Source of the DNA: Cherax quadricarinatus
Taxonomy: Eukaryota > Arthropoda > Malacostraca > Decapoda > Parastacidae
Assembly: GCF_038502225.1 (NCBI RefSeq)
Contig: NC_091325.1
Span: 30,442,381 to 30,506,380 of the forward strand
Direction of reading: 5' to 3'
DNA length: 64,000 bases
The translations under genes were made by a program, and so were the position numbers. Numbering within the stretch: the stretch's first letter is position 1; every line of letters starts with the position of its first letter. Under the pieces are notes generated by a model. That model ran no database searches, was not told where the DNA came from, and was given only the letters and a program-made list of their open reading frames with translations. Below are positions 21,384 through 32,869 of this stretch, one piece after another.

Positions 21384-22385
21384 CCAATAATTTTAACCAA
21401 AACAGTTGACAAAGTTCCCATCAAGGTGTACATCTGTTTTTTCACTTGTGCTACGACTAGAGCAGTACATCTAAAAGTAGCCATTGACATGTCTGCTGAA
21501 ACCTTTATCAAATTATTCAGAAGGTTTGCAGCCAGAAGGGGATGTCCTAGACTGATGATTTCAGATAATGCAACTAACTTTGTTGCTGGTGCTGCTTATA
21601 TAAGCAAGATCTTTGATCAACCAGAAGTACAACAGATGCTGAATCAACGCAGGTGTCGTTGGAGATACATTCCTCCTAAATCTCCATGGCACGGCGGATT
21701 TTATGAAAGAATGATCGGCATTGTAAAACGTTGTTTAAGGAAGGCTCTTCATCATCAGAGAATAGACTTAGAAGAATTCCGTACAGTTGTGACTGAAATA
21801 GAAAATAGAGTCAACAACAGACCTCTAACTTATGTTACCGATGATCTGGGCAATTTAGAAGTGTTAAGTCCATCTCATTTACTCCATGGCAGAAGGCTCG
21901 AACCTGCTCCTCCCATGAATGATAAAGAAATCATAGAGGATCCTACTTATTTCGAACCTGAGCAACTCAGACGTAAATTCAAACACCTTAATAAAGTGAT
22001 TGAACGTTGGGAGAAAATTTGGCGAGAAGACTATCTCACCTCATTGAGAGAACACTTCTATGGAGCTGGTGTTCCAGAAAATCATAAGTCCTTAAGACCT
22101 GGTGACATAGTGATTATTGACAATGATGGTCCGAGGTCCCAATGGCCACTTGGAAAAATTGTGACCATATATCCTGATGCAAATGGAATCATCAGGACAG
22201 TTGATGTTTTGAGCAAAGGTGTAGTGAATAAGCTGACAATAAATAAACTAGTGCCGTTAGAATTACACAGTGTTGAAAACAAAATTAGTGATTCTCCAGA
22301 AACCACACAGACTAAAGCTGTTCAGAAAAGACAAGCAGCAGTGGTGGCGAGTGAGAAAATTAAATTAATGTTAAGTGATGAATAG
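21384..22385 (+). CDS. BEL/Pao integrase core and C-terminus (same frame, after a stop)
   Basis: Integrase inserts the cDNA into host DNA. This segment shares its frame with the preceding one and is separated from it only by the stop at 21381. The second catalytic Asp lies in 'LMISDNATNFV' (21555-21587) and the catalytic Glu in 'WHGGFYERMIGIVKRCL' (about 21690), completing the D-D-E triad with the Asp before the stop. A C-terminal DNA-binding-like region follows ('LRPGDIVIIDNDGPRSQW', 22093), ending at 22385, about 30 bases before the 3' LTR. The first in-frame ATG after the stop is at 21426. Confidence 0.87.
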   Translation, partial: PIILTKTVDKVPIKVYICFFTCATTRAVHLKVAIDMSAETFIKLFRRFAARRGCPRLMISDNATNFVAGAAYISKIFDQPEVQQMLNQRRCRWRYIPPKSPWHGGFYERMIGIVKRCLRKALHHQRIDLEEFRTVVTEIENRVNNRPLTYVTDDLGNLEVLSPSHLLHGRRLEPAPPMNDKEIIEDPTYFEPEQLRRKFKHLNKVIERWEKIWREDYLTSLREHFYGAGVPENHKSLRPGDIVIIDNDGPRSQWPLGKIVTIYPDANGIIRTVDVLSKGVVNKLTINKLVPLELHSVENKISDSPETTQTKAVQKRQAAVVASEKIKLMLSDE

Positions 22386-22416
22386 TTCACCTGCAGCGAA
22401 CCTCCGCCGCCTCCAG

Positions 22417-23497
22417 TGTGGAGAAATTTTCTCCAGGAGGGCGGTATCAGCCCCCTTCAGCCCCTTTCAGCCCCTTTCAGCCCTGAGGGGCCCAGCCCTC
22501 TCAGAAGGGGCAAATTATCTTGTTTACTGCTACAGCGAGTAATTGATCGCAGATGCAGTACGAGTATGCGACGTGGCCAAGCGACCACCGCTCCTTGCAG
22601 TCCAGTGTTGCAGAGTGTATTTTAATAAGAGACAATACATCTCTTACCTTAGCAGGACAATTAAGGAAAATCCTGCTCCCACTTTATTACTATGGTAGAG
22701 ATAGTGTATATTGTTGTCTATGCTTAAGACAGCAAGAATCAAACATTCTGTTTTGCTTCATGGAGGAAGTGGCAAGGAAGCAAAAGTACTAGGTCAGCTT
22801 TTCCTTTGTGCTGGGGGCAGTGGCGGCGTGGGGCGTTGTGGCGTCTTCTGATTACTTTTGACTCTACTGAGAGTGACACTGACGCCAGGATAACCAACAA
22901 AGAACGATCTGTGCGTTAGTATGAACAAAGTGTCTCACAAAACACAATAAACACTTACAGAGAAGTGTGATCAGCTTCTTCAGTGATAAGATTGTGAACA
23001 ATAAAGACCAATGTTGTGGAACATAGTGTACCAGTGTGTATATTCCTAGACTATGGAAGACGTGGACATCCAAGGACACTTCAGCTTCTATCAAATCACC
23101 GATATCTGTCGAAGGTGTGAAGAACACCATAGCTCACGCTACAAGAGCAAGGTAGGTTACGAATTTCTTGTAGTACGGGAGACTGCACAGTTCTTGAGTC
23201 ACAAGGAGTTTGTAATCAACCTATAGTCGGCAGTTAGGTGTGGACTTTTGAGTCCACAGAAGTAAGTTTGTCAGCCATCAGTGAATGAAATATGCTGACA
23301 TAACACCCCCTAGGGGTAATTTATAATCTTACAAATTATAACTCATTCCAGCCCGTTGAGAGATGATCATGACAACAATTCAAGACCTCGTCTGCAGGGG
23401 CGGCTGTGTAGACGATTTGCTGTCTTTTATCAGCTAAGTGTTCCCTATATTTAAAAATTATAAATTATATCTTAGTTGGTAAAGCCATTTCTCAACA
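22417..23497 (+). repeat. 3' LTR of the BEL/Pao element
   Basis: Starts TGTGGAGAAATTTTC and ends ATTTCTCAACA, with an inverted match of about 11 bases between its ends. It is followed by GTAGT at 23498-23502. The 20 bases before it are not clearly purine-rich, so a polypurine tract cannot be pointed to. Several differences from the 5' LTR are C/T or G/A changes, some at CG sites. Confidence 0.92.
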
Positions 23498-24702
23498 GTA
23501 GTTGCTGAAACTCAGATTCAGGAATATTGGAGTGTTATCGCCTTGTATGGAGGAGTGATCGACTATCCCCACTTAGGGTTGTTTTGGTAACCATCTCTCA
23601 TGCCTGAGAATATATTGCTCACGTTTGCTTTGGTGCTGTTTAACTAAGTTGTTTTATTACCTCTGTATGGGTCAGAAGATAATTTAGTTAATAGTTGGTG
23701 CATCTTAGGGACAGGATAAAATCCATTACGTTTAGTTTGTGTATGAGAAAATTTGTTAGCATATTAAATTAGTTTATAATACACAAAAAAAGTAATCATC
23801 ACAATAACTATATGATGCGTCTTCTGATCAGCTTCAAATTATCAACTCAGACAGCAAAGTTTGCGCCATCACGGAGCTGAAGACGTTCCAGTCTGTCAGT
23901 TTTATTACACAGTGATATTGACTTCCATTCAATTGATCATGTTCAAAATAATAACACTGATATATTCTAAATGATTAATGACTTCCTATAAGTTCAAATT
24001 GTCTAAGTGTAAATTTGAACTTTTACTGACATTCATAAAAGGTTTTAGAATCGATAGATTCAGTTCATTAACTAATAATGCTTCTTCCGGTAGGCTTCAA
24101 ATTTCAGTGTTGATGGGTTTTATTTGAGAAGAGTAATTATTAATAAGTTGCTTTCTATTTGAGTTGAGTTTTAATTAATAATGAAATAAACTAATTTTGA
24201 TGATCATTTTCAAATATCTGCGCTGGTGTCACCTCATTCAAAATATTCTGATACTGAATTTGAGCTGTTTGCTATTTTAATAAATTATTTTTATGTACTT
24301 CGACTTTTGACAGACAAAAGCAAGCATTTTTGTGTTTGGTTTATAGAGCATATTAAACAGAACTGCAAAAAACAAGAAAATTATAAACATTTGAAAATTT
24401 CCATTTTAAGAATTTTTCAAATTTCTTTTTCATTCTATTTAAAATTCTGTACAAACCAGGAAGTGTGTTCTTGTATTCTACTAACGTCATCCAAGGTCTT
24501 CCTTTATAACCTCAAAACACTTTTGCAAGTGCCAGAACATTTCCAAAATTAATTTCACTATAAACTTTAGAAAGATTTCTGGTTGACCTCGAAATTCTCG
24601 GTATTTTATTTTTATGGAATGTTGATGTTATTTAGCCACTTTTAATCTAGACATAGTTCAGTAATATATTGCATAAGTGAGGTATGCTTTCCCAGTTCCC
24701 GA
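23498..24702. other. AT-rich stretch: right part of repeat X2, then degenerate satellite-like sequence
   Basis: 23503-23760 continues the dispersed repeat split by the BEL/Pao insertion. Beyond it, the phrase CTTCTGATCAGCTTCAAATT (23821) recurs in diverged form at 24081 (CTTCTTCCGGTAGGCTTCAA) and after the next hairpin at 24824. This suggests an old, heavily mutated satellite. The open frame at 24226-24552 has no recognisable domain and sits in very AT-rich sequence; I do not call it a gene. Confidence 0.45.
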
Positions 24703-24757
24703 GGCGCTATATAAACCTTATAGGTTTAGCGCTTCCTCTTCATTAAAAAAAAAATGG
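24703..24757 (+). mobile_element. Retroposon 3' tail: GCGCTA hairpin plus A-run
   Basis: GCGCTATATAAACC paired with AGGTTTAGCGC, then CTTCCTCTTCATT and ten A's. This matches the hairpin class at 13680-13714 but ends in A's and not AAT. Only the last ~55 bases of the element are present, which suggests strong 5' truncation. Confidence 0.55.
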
Positions 24758-24864
24758 ATGTTGGGATGTTAGGTTATGTAAGTGCAAAATTTGTTGGATT
24801 CTGTTCAGTAACTGGAGAATGCAACTTCCGGTCAGCTTCAAACTTTTGTTGCTGGTATATTTTT

Positions 24865-27111
24865 CTCAATAACAAAAACATAAAGTGGGACCAAGTAAAC
24901 CAAGTCCTAACCGATATAAGCTGGGAAGATATACTAAGCAACACAGACCCCAACTTATGCCTAGAACAGATTAACTCGGTGGCACTCGATGTATGCACAA
25001 GGCTTATTCCTCTAAGAAAAAGGAGGAGTAGATGTAAAATAGAAAGAGACAGGCGCTCCCTTTACAGGCGACGGAAAAGAATAACAGAGCGGCTAAAAGA
25101 GGTCAATATATCTGAAATGCGTAGGGAGACACTGGTCAGAGAAATAGCAAGCATCGAACTTAAGCTAAAGGAATCTTATAGGAGTCAGGAATCGCGGGAA
25201 GAACTAAAAGCCAAAAATGAAATCGAAAGAAACCCAAAGTATTTCTTCTCCTATGCCAAATCAAAGTCGAGAACAACGTCCAGTATTGGGCCCCTACTTA
25301 AACAAGATGGGTCCTACACAGATGACAGCAAGGAAATGAGTGAGCTACTCAAATCCCAATATGACTCAGTTTTTAGCAAGCCGCTAACCAGACTGAGAGT
25401 CGAAGATCAAAATTAATTTTTTATGAGAGAGCCACAAAATTTGGTTAACACAAGCCTATCCGATGTTATCCTGACGCCAAATGACTTCGAACAGGCGATA
25501 AATGACATGCCCATGCACTCTGCCCCAGGGCCAGACTCATGGAACTCCGTGTTCATCAAGAACTGCAAGAAGCCCCTATCACGAGCCTTTTCCATCCTAT
25601 GGAGAGGGAGCATGGACACGGGGGTCGTCCCACAGTTACTAAAAACAACAGACATAGCCCCACTCCACAAAGGGGGCAGTAAAGCAACAGCAAAGAACTA
25701 CAGACCGATAGCACTAACATCCCATATCATAAAAATCTTTGAAAGGGTCCTAAGAAGCAAGATCACCACCCATCTAGAAACCCATCAGTTACACAACCCA
25801 GGGCAACATGGGTTTAGAACACGTCGCTCCTGTCTGTTTCAACTATTGGATCACTACGACAAGGTCCTAAATGCACTAGAAGAAAAAAAGAATGCAGATG
25901 TAATATATACAGACTTTGCAAAAGCCTTCGACGAGTGTGACCATGGCGTAATAGCGCACAAAATGCGTGCTATAGGAATAACAGGAAAAGTCGGTCGATG
26001 GATCTATAATTTCCTCACTAACAGAACACAGAGAGTAGTAGTCAACAGAGTAAAGTCCGAGGCAGCTACGGTGAAAAGCTCTGTTCCACAAGGCACAGTA
26101 CTCGCTCCCATCTTGTTCCTCATCCTCATATCCGACATAGACAAGGATGTCAGCCACAGCACCGTGTCTTCCTTTGCAGATGACACCCGAATCTGCATGA
26201 CAGTGTCTTCCATTGCAGACACTGCAAGGCTCCAGGCAGACATCAACCAATTCTTTCAGTGGGCTGCAGAAAACAATATGAAGTTCAACGATGAGAAATT
26301 TCAATTACTCAGATATGGTAAACATGAGGAAATTAAATCTTCATCAGAGTACAAAACAAATTCTGGCCACAAAATAGAGCGAAACACCAACGTCAAAGAC
26401 CTGGGAGTGATCATGTCGGAGGATTTCACCTTCATGGACCATAACATTGTATCAATCGCATCTGCTAGAAAAATGACAGGATGGATAATGAGAACCTTCA
26501 AAACTAGGGAGGCCAAGCCCATGATGACACTCTTCAGGTCACTTGTTCTATCTAGGCCGGAATATTGCTGCACACTAACAGCACCTTTCAAGGCAGGTGA
26601 AATTGCTGACCTAGAAAATGTACAGAGAACCTTCACGGCGCGCATAACGGAGATAAAACACCTCAATTAGTGGGAGCGCTTGAGGTTCCTAAACCTGTAT
26701 TCCCTGGAACGCAGACGGGAGAGATACATGATTATATACACCTGGAAAATCCTAGAGGGACAAGTACCGAACTTGCACACGAAAATCACTCACTACGAAA
26801 GCAAAAGACTTGGCAGACGATGCAACATCCCCCCACTGAAAAGCAGGGGTGTCACTAGCACGTTAAGAGACCATACAATAAGTGTCAGGGGCCCGAGACT
26901 GTTCAACTGCCTCCCAGCATACATAAGGGGGATTACCAACAGACCCCTGGCAGTCTTCGAGCTGGCACTGGACAAGCACCTAAAGTCGGTTCCTGACCAG
27001 CCAGGCTGTGGCTCGTACGTTGGTTTGCGTGCAGCCAGCAGCAACAGCCTGGTTGATCAGGCTCTGATCCACCAGGAGGCATGGTCACAGACCGGGCCGC
27101 GGGGGCGTTGA
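24865..27111 (+). pseudogene. LINE A reverse transcriptase, two in-frame stops
   Basis: A single frame runs through the whole region, interrupted only by stops at 25414-25416 and 26668-26670. Before the first stop lies a basic, helical linker ('RSLYRRRKRITERLKEV'). The RT starts near 25423, with 'SAPGPDSWNSVFIKNC', 'KNYRPIALTSHIIKIFERVL' (fingers), 'IYTDFAKAFDECDHGV' (motif A, 25905), 'SSVPQGTVLAPILFL' (motif B, 26079) and 'SSFADDTRICM' (catalytic box, 26167-26199). A C-terminal region follows ('YSLERRRERYMIIYTWKILE', 'RGPRLFNCLP'), ending 'SYVGLRAASSN'. The RT domain is otherwise complete. The clade is CR1/Jockey group by motif style; I cannot fix it further. Confidence 0.87.
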
Positions 27112-27150
27112 CCCCCGGAACTCTCTCCAGGTAAACTCCAGATGCTTGGC
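24865..27150 (+). mobile_element. LINE family A, copy 1 (5' truncated, RT present)
   Basis: Non-LTR retrotransposon lacking its endonuclease, inserted into the satellite-like background. Homologous sequence starts at 'LNNKNIKWDQVNQVL' (24869), which matches copy 3 at 45540. It ends at about 27135-27150 in CTCTCCAGGTAAACTCCAG, a short 3' terminal repeat shared with the other copies. Two other copies lie at 34042-35025 and 43311-45600. Confidence 0.88.
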
Positions 27151-27195
27151 CAATTATAAACAAATCTGTTTCCGTGGAATAACTTGAGAATGTCT

Positions 27196-28560
27196 CTTCT
27201 GCTCTAGGTGAAATCTGCTCTAGGTGAAATCTGCTCTAGGTGAAATCTGCTCTAGGTGAAATCTGCTCTAGGTGAAATCTGTTCTAGGTGAAATCTGCTC
27301 TAGGTGAAATCTGCTCTAGGTGAAATCTGCTCTAGGAGAAATCTTCTCTAGGTGAAATCTGCTCTAGGTGAAATCTTCTCTAGGTGAAATCTGTTCTAGG
27401 TGAATTCTGCTCTATGTGAAATCTGCTCTATGTGAAATCTGTTCTAGGTGAATTCTGCTCTATGTGAAATCTGCTCTATGTGAAATCTGCTCTATTTGAA
27501 ATCTGCTCTAGGTGAAATTTGCTCTAGGTGAAATCTGCTCTAGGTGAAAACTGCTCTAGGAGAAATCTTATCTAGGTGAAATCTGCTCTAGGTGAAATCT
27601 TCTCTAGGTGAAATCTGTTCTAGGTGAATTCTGCTCTATGTGAAATCTGCTCTATGTGAAATCTGCCCTAGAAATCTGCTCTAGGTGAATTCTACTCTAA
27701 GTGAAATCTGCTCTAGGTGAAATCTGCTCTAGGTGAAATCTGCTCTATTTGAAATCTGCTCTAGGTGAAATTTGCTCTAGGTGAAATCTGCTCTAGGTGA
27801 AATCTGCTCTAGGTGAAATCTGCTCTAGGTGAAATCTGCTCTAGGTGAAATCTGCTCTAGGTGAAATCTGCTCTAGGTGAAATCTGCTCTAGGTGAAATC
27901 TGCTCTAGGTGAAATCTGCTCTAGGTGAAATCTGCTCTAGGTGAAATCTGCTCTAGGTGAAATCTGCTCTAGGTGAAATCTGCTCTAGGTGAAATCTGCT
28001 CTAGGGTGAAATCTGCTCTAGGTGAAATCTGCTCTAGGTGAAATTTGCTCTAGGTGAAATCTGCTCTAGGTGAAATCTGCTCTAGGTGAAATCTGTTCTA
28101 GGTGAAATCTGCTCTAGGTGAAATCTGCTCTAGGTGAAATCTGCTCTAGGAGAAATCTGCTCTAGGTGAAATCTGCTCTAGGTGAAATCTTCTCTAGGTA
28201 AAATCTGCTCTAGGTGAAATCTGCTCTAGGTGAAATCTGCTCTAGGTGAAATCTGCTCTAGGTGAAATCTGCTCTAGGTGAAATCTGTTCTAGGTGAAAT
28301 CTGCTCTAGGTGAAATCTGCTCTAGGTGAAATCTGTTCTAGGTGAAATCTGCTCTAGGTGAAATCTGCTCTCGGAGAAATCTGCTCTAGGTGAAATCTGC
28401 TCTAGGTGAAATCTGCTCTAGGTGAAATCTGCTCTAGGTGAAATCTGCTCTAGGTGAAATCTACTCTAGGTGAAATCTGCTCTAGGTGAAATCTGCTCTA
28501 GGTGAAATCTGTTCTAGGTGAAATCTGCTCTAGGTGAAATCTGCTCTAGGTGAAATCTGC
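27196..28560. repeat. 16-bp tandem array (CTCTAGGTGAAATCTG)
   Basis: About 85 units of CTCTAGGTGAAATCTG, starting some 50 bases after LINE A ends. Variant units (TTCTAGG, CTATGTG, CTATTTG, AGGAGAAATC) cluster in the left third. The stretch 27780-28020 is nearly perfect, suggesting recent local expansion. Confidence 0.96.
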
Positions 28561-28930
28561 ATCATATACTTTTTTGTATCCGTAACATGTGTGTGTCCTT
28601 CAGAGCGGAGACAAAAATTTATTATTTATTATTTATTTATAATTTTTTTGTTTTTATGGAATATGGAAAATAATATTAGTTTCGATTATTCTTGAGTACT
28701 TCATCTGATTGGTTTCAACGTTTTATTACTGATAATTTAATAATGCATATTATGAGTAGCTTCATACTTAATATGGTGGAGTATTTTAGGAAATTCATCT
28801 CTGAGTTAACAAAGGAACGCCTCTTCACTTTGGCTTCAAATCTGGTTTTTCAGTGTTGAGGTTCTCTTGGATGGGAAGGGAACTCACGGCAGTTTCATGA
28901 CTTCTAGTAACTGTCCCTCCGCTTTCTCCT
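28561..28930. other. AT-rich spacer with satellite-like motif, no gene
   Basis: Contains TTCATCTGATTGGTTTCAAC (near 28700) and CTCTTCACTTTGGCTTCAAA (28821), diverged forms of the phrase seen at 23821 and 35461. No coding potential was recognised. Confidence 0.4.
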
Positions 28931-28994
28931 CTGTTTTTTCTTTCATTCTTTCTTTTTTATCATAAAACAATAATAAGAAAGAGGTACCTCCATT

Positions 28995-30190
28995 ATGGTG
29001 ACTTTGTTCCATGACTCCTCTCCTCCTCTCAGGGCCCTTTCTGTTACTGCATCCTGTTCTGACCTGGCTTTATTACTGAACCATTCTTCGGACCATTCCC
29101 ATACCACTGTAACTTCTGCTGGTGACGCTTTGTCATCTGCTCCAGGTGCCGAGGCTCCTCCCGTCTCTTCTAGTTCCTCTGACTCTTGCACATCATTGAC
29201 TATGTGTCCGGCTTCCCCAAATACGGTTTTCAGATCGCCACCTGCCTAAGGTCGGGTCGCCCGCTGTCCTACGCCTAAACGTTCCAGACCATTTGCTGAT
29301 GACGTTCCTTCTATTTCTGCACATTCCATCCGGAAACGACCTACACGACATCCGCTTCCTTTGCGTACCACGTTTATAAGTACACGGTAAAGCTCTCTTA
29401 CGACAGGTTGCCAAAATATGTCCATTCATGCTCTTCACAGTGATATGTGCATTGTTACAGTTCAGAATGCAGGCCAAGCTCATGATTTTTCGTTTCTTCT
29501 AGTGATAACAATCCTATCATAGTTCACATTCCTATCACAGTTCAATTCTTGCAGTGGTACGGTGGTCTTACTGTGTACCATTGCACAGTGTGATTTTCTG
29601 TCTTGTGGTAACGATATTTTAAAGCAATTAGCCCTCCAGGACCTTCTGATTCTCAAAGTGGATACATATGTCCAGCCCGCCCGTGGATGGAGGCCCTTTC
29701 CCAGTAACGTCGCTTGCTTAACTTTTGACTGCCGTGAGCTTCCGTCCTCCATCTGCATCGTAGGACATAGCCTAAGGGTCCATAAGGTGGTCCCTGCACC
29801 CCAGCAGTGTCGAAATTGTTGGCACTTCGGACATCCAGTTAAATTCTGCCAGTCTGCGGTGCCGCGGATCATCCCAATACATCTTACAGTCTTCCCCCAT
29901 TTGTCTTAATTGCAATGAAGCTCACCATTCTTTTTTCCCACCGATGTCAGACCTATCTTATTGAACGTGAAATCTGTTGTCTTAAGGAAAGTGAGGGCCT
30001 TATTTATGCTATGGTTGTCTCTCGGCTCAGCCTTCTGGGGAATCTTCCTCATGTTCCTTATTCTCGAGTGCCCCTCTTATTTTTCACAACCCTCACAGCA
30101 ATCTTTTACTTCAGAGTATTCCGATTCTTCCCTACTTACTCGTTTTCCATTGCCTCCACACGTTAATTTCACTGACCCTACTAGCCCGTA
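28995..30190 (+). pseudogene. I-type LINE ORF1 (Gag-like nucleic-acid-binding protein), decayed
   Basis: Pieces in several plus frames look like a LINE ORF1. The start is Ser/Ala-rich ('SSAPGAEAPPVSSSSSD', about 29134). A zinc knuckle 'CRNCWHFGHPVKFC' lies at 29808-29850. A second Cys/His group, 'CLNCNEAHHSFF', follows near 29905-29940. The typical downstream 'EREICCLKESEGLIYAM' spans 29962-30015. ORF1 proteins bind element RNA and accompany it to the nucleus. No single open frame spans the region; at least three shifts are needed to read it. The short open frames on the minus strand here are shadows. Confidence 0.7.
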
Positions 30191-30239
30191 GATTTTTATC
30201 GTTTTTCATTGTTGGAACACCTATTTTTGTGAATAATGA

Positions 30240-32700
30240 CTTACAATGAAATATTTCTTGGCTGCAGGGGTAATCAGGGAGAGCTCCAGGTGTTGCTCTC
30301 CCAGTTTTCCCTAGTGTGTGTCGGGTTACAAGAGCCTTAAGTCTGTTCAGCTGTTATTCATCCCGTTTCGGGCTATGTGCTGTTGCATTCTTCCGATCCA
30401 CTTCCTGATGAATATTTTAATGAGTGCGCTTTTTTTGCCCGCTGGGATACTGTTTCAACAGGTCTCTGTTCGTTCTCTGCTGCATTATACTGCAGCCCAT
30501 ATCTATTTACACAGGTGGTATAGTTTGCTCTCCATATCTTTCTCCCCTTCACGCGCATTATGTATCTCGGATGTTGCGTTCTTGTTGTTAGGTGATTTTA
30601 ACGTTCACCTTTATCTTTGGGGGTCCCAGTGTGATTCTCGTGGTGATAAGTAGGAAACTTTTCTCACTATTCTTCCTCTTCATGTTTTAAATACAGGTGT
30701 TCCCATCCATTTTGACTCTCGCACTCAGTCTTTTTCTTGCATTGATTCTCCCATTTTCTCGTCAGTTGCACTTGATTCTGCTTGGTGTATTCTTCTTACT
30801 TCTACTACGTATTCACGACCTGCTCGTAGCCCCCGTTGGCAATTTGGACGAGTGGATTGGGACTTATACTCCCCCCTTACCGCTTTTTTGTGAAGACCCT
30901 TCCTCGTCCTTTTAATGATGAGCTGGTGCATCAGTTTTCGACCTTAGTTTTGACTGCAGCGTCACGTTCTATTCCTCAAACCTTAAGCAGGGATTCTCAG
31001 ACATGCGTGCCTTGGTAGTCTCCTGCGTGTGCCCGTGCAGTGCACTTGTAACGTGCTGCATGGAGCCGTTATCGATATAATCAGGCCACATATCGTCTTC
31101 TGGATTTTAAGTGGGCGAGGGCAGTCGCTCACCGCATAATACGCGATGCTAAACGCAACTGTTTGCAAGACTATGTTTCTATCGTTACCTCGACTTTCCC
31201 TATGTGTGTGGTTTGGAAGAAAGAATGGAAGTTGTGTGGCAAGAATACTCCGGACCCAGCTCCCGTTTTGCAGGATGCTGGTGTTAGTGTTGCTGAACCT
31301 CTTAAAGTTGCCACAGAAATCGGGAAATATCTTGGTTGTGCTTCTAAGTCTGCCAGGAAGTAATCGCCCTTTGATTTTTCTTCTAATGGGATGGAGACTT
31401 ATAACGTACCTTTTACACTCTTAGATCTAGAGTGCACTCTTTCTGCTTGCCGGTCATCGGCAGCTGGGCCTGATGCCATTCATATTCGTGTGCATATTCT
31501 GCATTCTACAGCCCTTACAGTCGTTTTGCATTTTTTCAATCTTGTTTGGACGCGAGAGGTTCTCCCTCACCAATGGAAATCTTCCATTATACTACCATTT
31601 CGCAAACCAGACACCTCGGGGCTTGATGCATCTCACTATTGTCCCGTTGTTCTCACCAATGCAGTCTGTAAGGTGATGGAACGATTGGCGAATAGACATC
31701 CTTGCTCCACATAGATACATATGTGCGATATGCCTTTGATAATAAACACTCCATTATGGCAGTTTTTTTTTTTTTTTGATTTCGAGAAGGCGTATGACAC
31801 CACTTGGAGATCTAGTATCTTAGCCCAGACCCATTCCTTAGGCCTCCGTGGTAATCTGCCTACCTTCCTCGCTGCTTTCCTATCTGAGAGACAATTTTGT
31901 TTTAGCGTTGGTGCCTCGTTTTCCTCAGGCTTTGTTCAGAACGAAGGGAGTCCCACAAGGTTGTGTCCTTAGCACTACCTTTTTTTATCTTGGCTATATA
32001 TAATCTACCGTTCGTTCTTCTATTGAGTACTTGGTCGTCGCTTTATGTGGATGACTTCGCTTAGCTTACTACGCAGGCACTGACTGTCGACTGGTCATTG
32101 ACTCCATTCAGGATGCATTTGACCGTGTTTCCCATTGGGCCACTTCTCGTGGATTTAAATTTTCTAGTGCGAAAACCCATTTCATTACTTTCACTAGACG
32201 TCCTCTTGTCCCAGATATTCCATTGTACTTGCGCAGCTCAAGTCAAGTCAAGTTTCTTGGCCTTGTTTGATCACTGAGATTGTTACTTAGTCCACTCTCA
32301 CGACCTTCATGTTCCTTCTACATATAGGTTGGTCTCCGACGTTAGTAGAGGTCCGTTATTTGATCGACGACCCTGCTTACTTACTCTTTCCGTTTTCTCT
32401 TCGTCTCACTCAGTCCAGTTTTCTCTCCAGTTGCCTCCCTTGTGCTCATGAGCGTTTGCCTTTTTCCTTCCCGTTTGTGAGATTCCGACGGTTCGTGTCT
32501 GCTCTGTCCTGCTGCTATGCACTAAAGCTCTCATACCTATGGCTGCTTCTCGCTGTTTTTCTTGATCATTGTTAGTCTCATGCTGATGCCGTCGCTGTTT
32601 ATATAGATGGTTCTAAATCTTCTGATTGTGTTGGGTTCGCGGCGATGTTCACTGCCGATGTTGTCAGGGATCATTTGTTAGACTCGGCTAGTATTTTACA
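30240..32700 (+). pseudogene. I-type LINE ORF2 (endonuclease, RT, RNase H), decayed
   Basis: Recognisable blocks occur in changing frames. 'GELQVLLSQFSLVCVG'-like sequence near 30268 is the endonuclease start. 'LLLGDFNVHLYLWGSQ' (30585-30632) is the endonuclease GDFN motif. 'SSAAGPDAIHIRV' and 'WKSSIILPFRKP' (31455-31615) are the RT fingers. 'FDFEKAYDTTWRSSIL' (31776-31825) is motif A, and 'SLYVDDFA' (32037-32060) is the catalytic YVDD box. 'VYIDGSKSSDCVGFAAM' (32600-32650) is an RNase H motif. Frameshifts and stops separate nearly every block, so the copy is dead and older than the RTE and BEL/Pao copies. Confidence 0.75.
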
Positions 32701-32869
32701 GCCGAGTTGTAAGCCTTCTTCATAGCGCTTCGTATTTCATGTATGTTCCTCTGCACTTTACAAGTTATTAAACAATTTGATTCCCCTCATCCACTGGTTC
32801 TTCACATTCAACTCTGGTTGCATCGTGTAGCTAACAATTTCCATCTAGGAGACTCTGACCACCACTGAT

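Larger units (their letters stand above)
15266..23497 (+). mobile_element. BEL/Pao LTR retrotransposon, near full length, coding region broken
   Basis: An 8.2-kb LTR retrotransposon with domain order gag, protease, RT, RNase H, integrase. Two direct LTRs of about 1.08 kb bound it. It is flanked by the 5-bp direct repeat GTAGT at 15261-15265 and 23498-23502, the target-site duplication expected from integrase. Comparing the LTRs by eye gives about 30 differences plus a few single-base gaps, so the insertion is fairly recent. The coding frame has two frameshifts (near 18565 and 19450) and one in-frame stop (21381-21383), so this copy cannot make an intact Pol. No envelope-like frame was seen. 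Confidence 0.93.

Noticed and set aside
24226..24552. 108-codon open frame as a possible host gene
   Set aside because: It lies in AT-rich sequence, has no recognisable domain, splice context or repeat homology, and its length is plausible by chance.
28995..29872. Minus-strand frames at 28943-29191, 29193-29483 and 29480-29872 as genes
   Set aside because: The plus strand carries LINE ORF1 zinc knuckles here; the minus frames are shadows.
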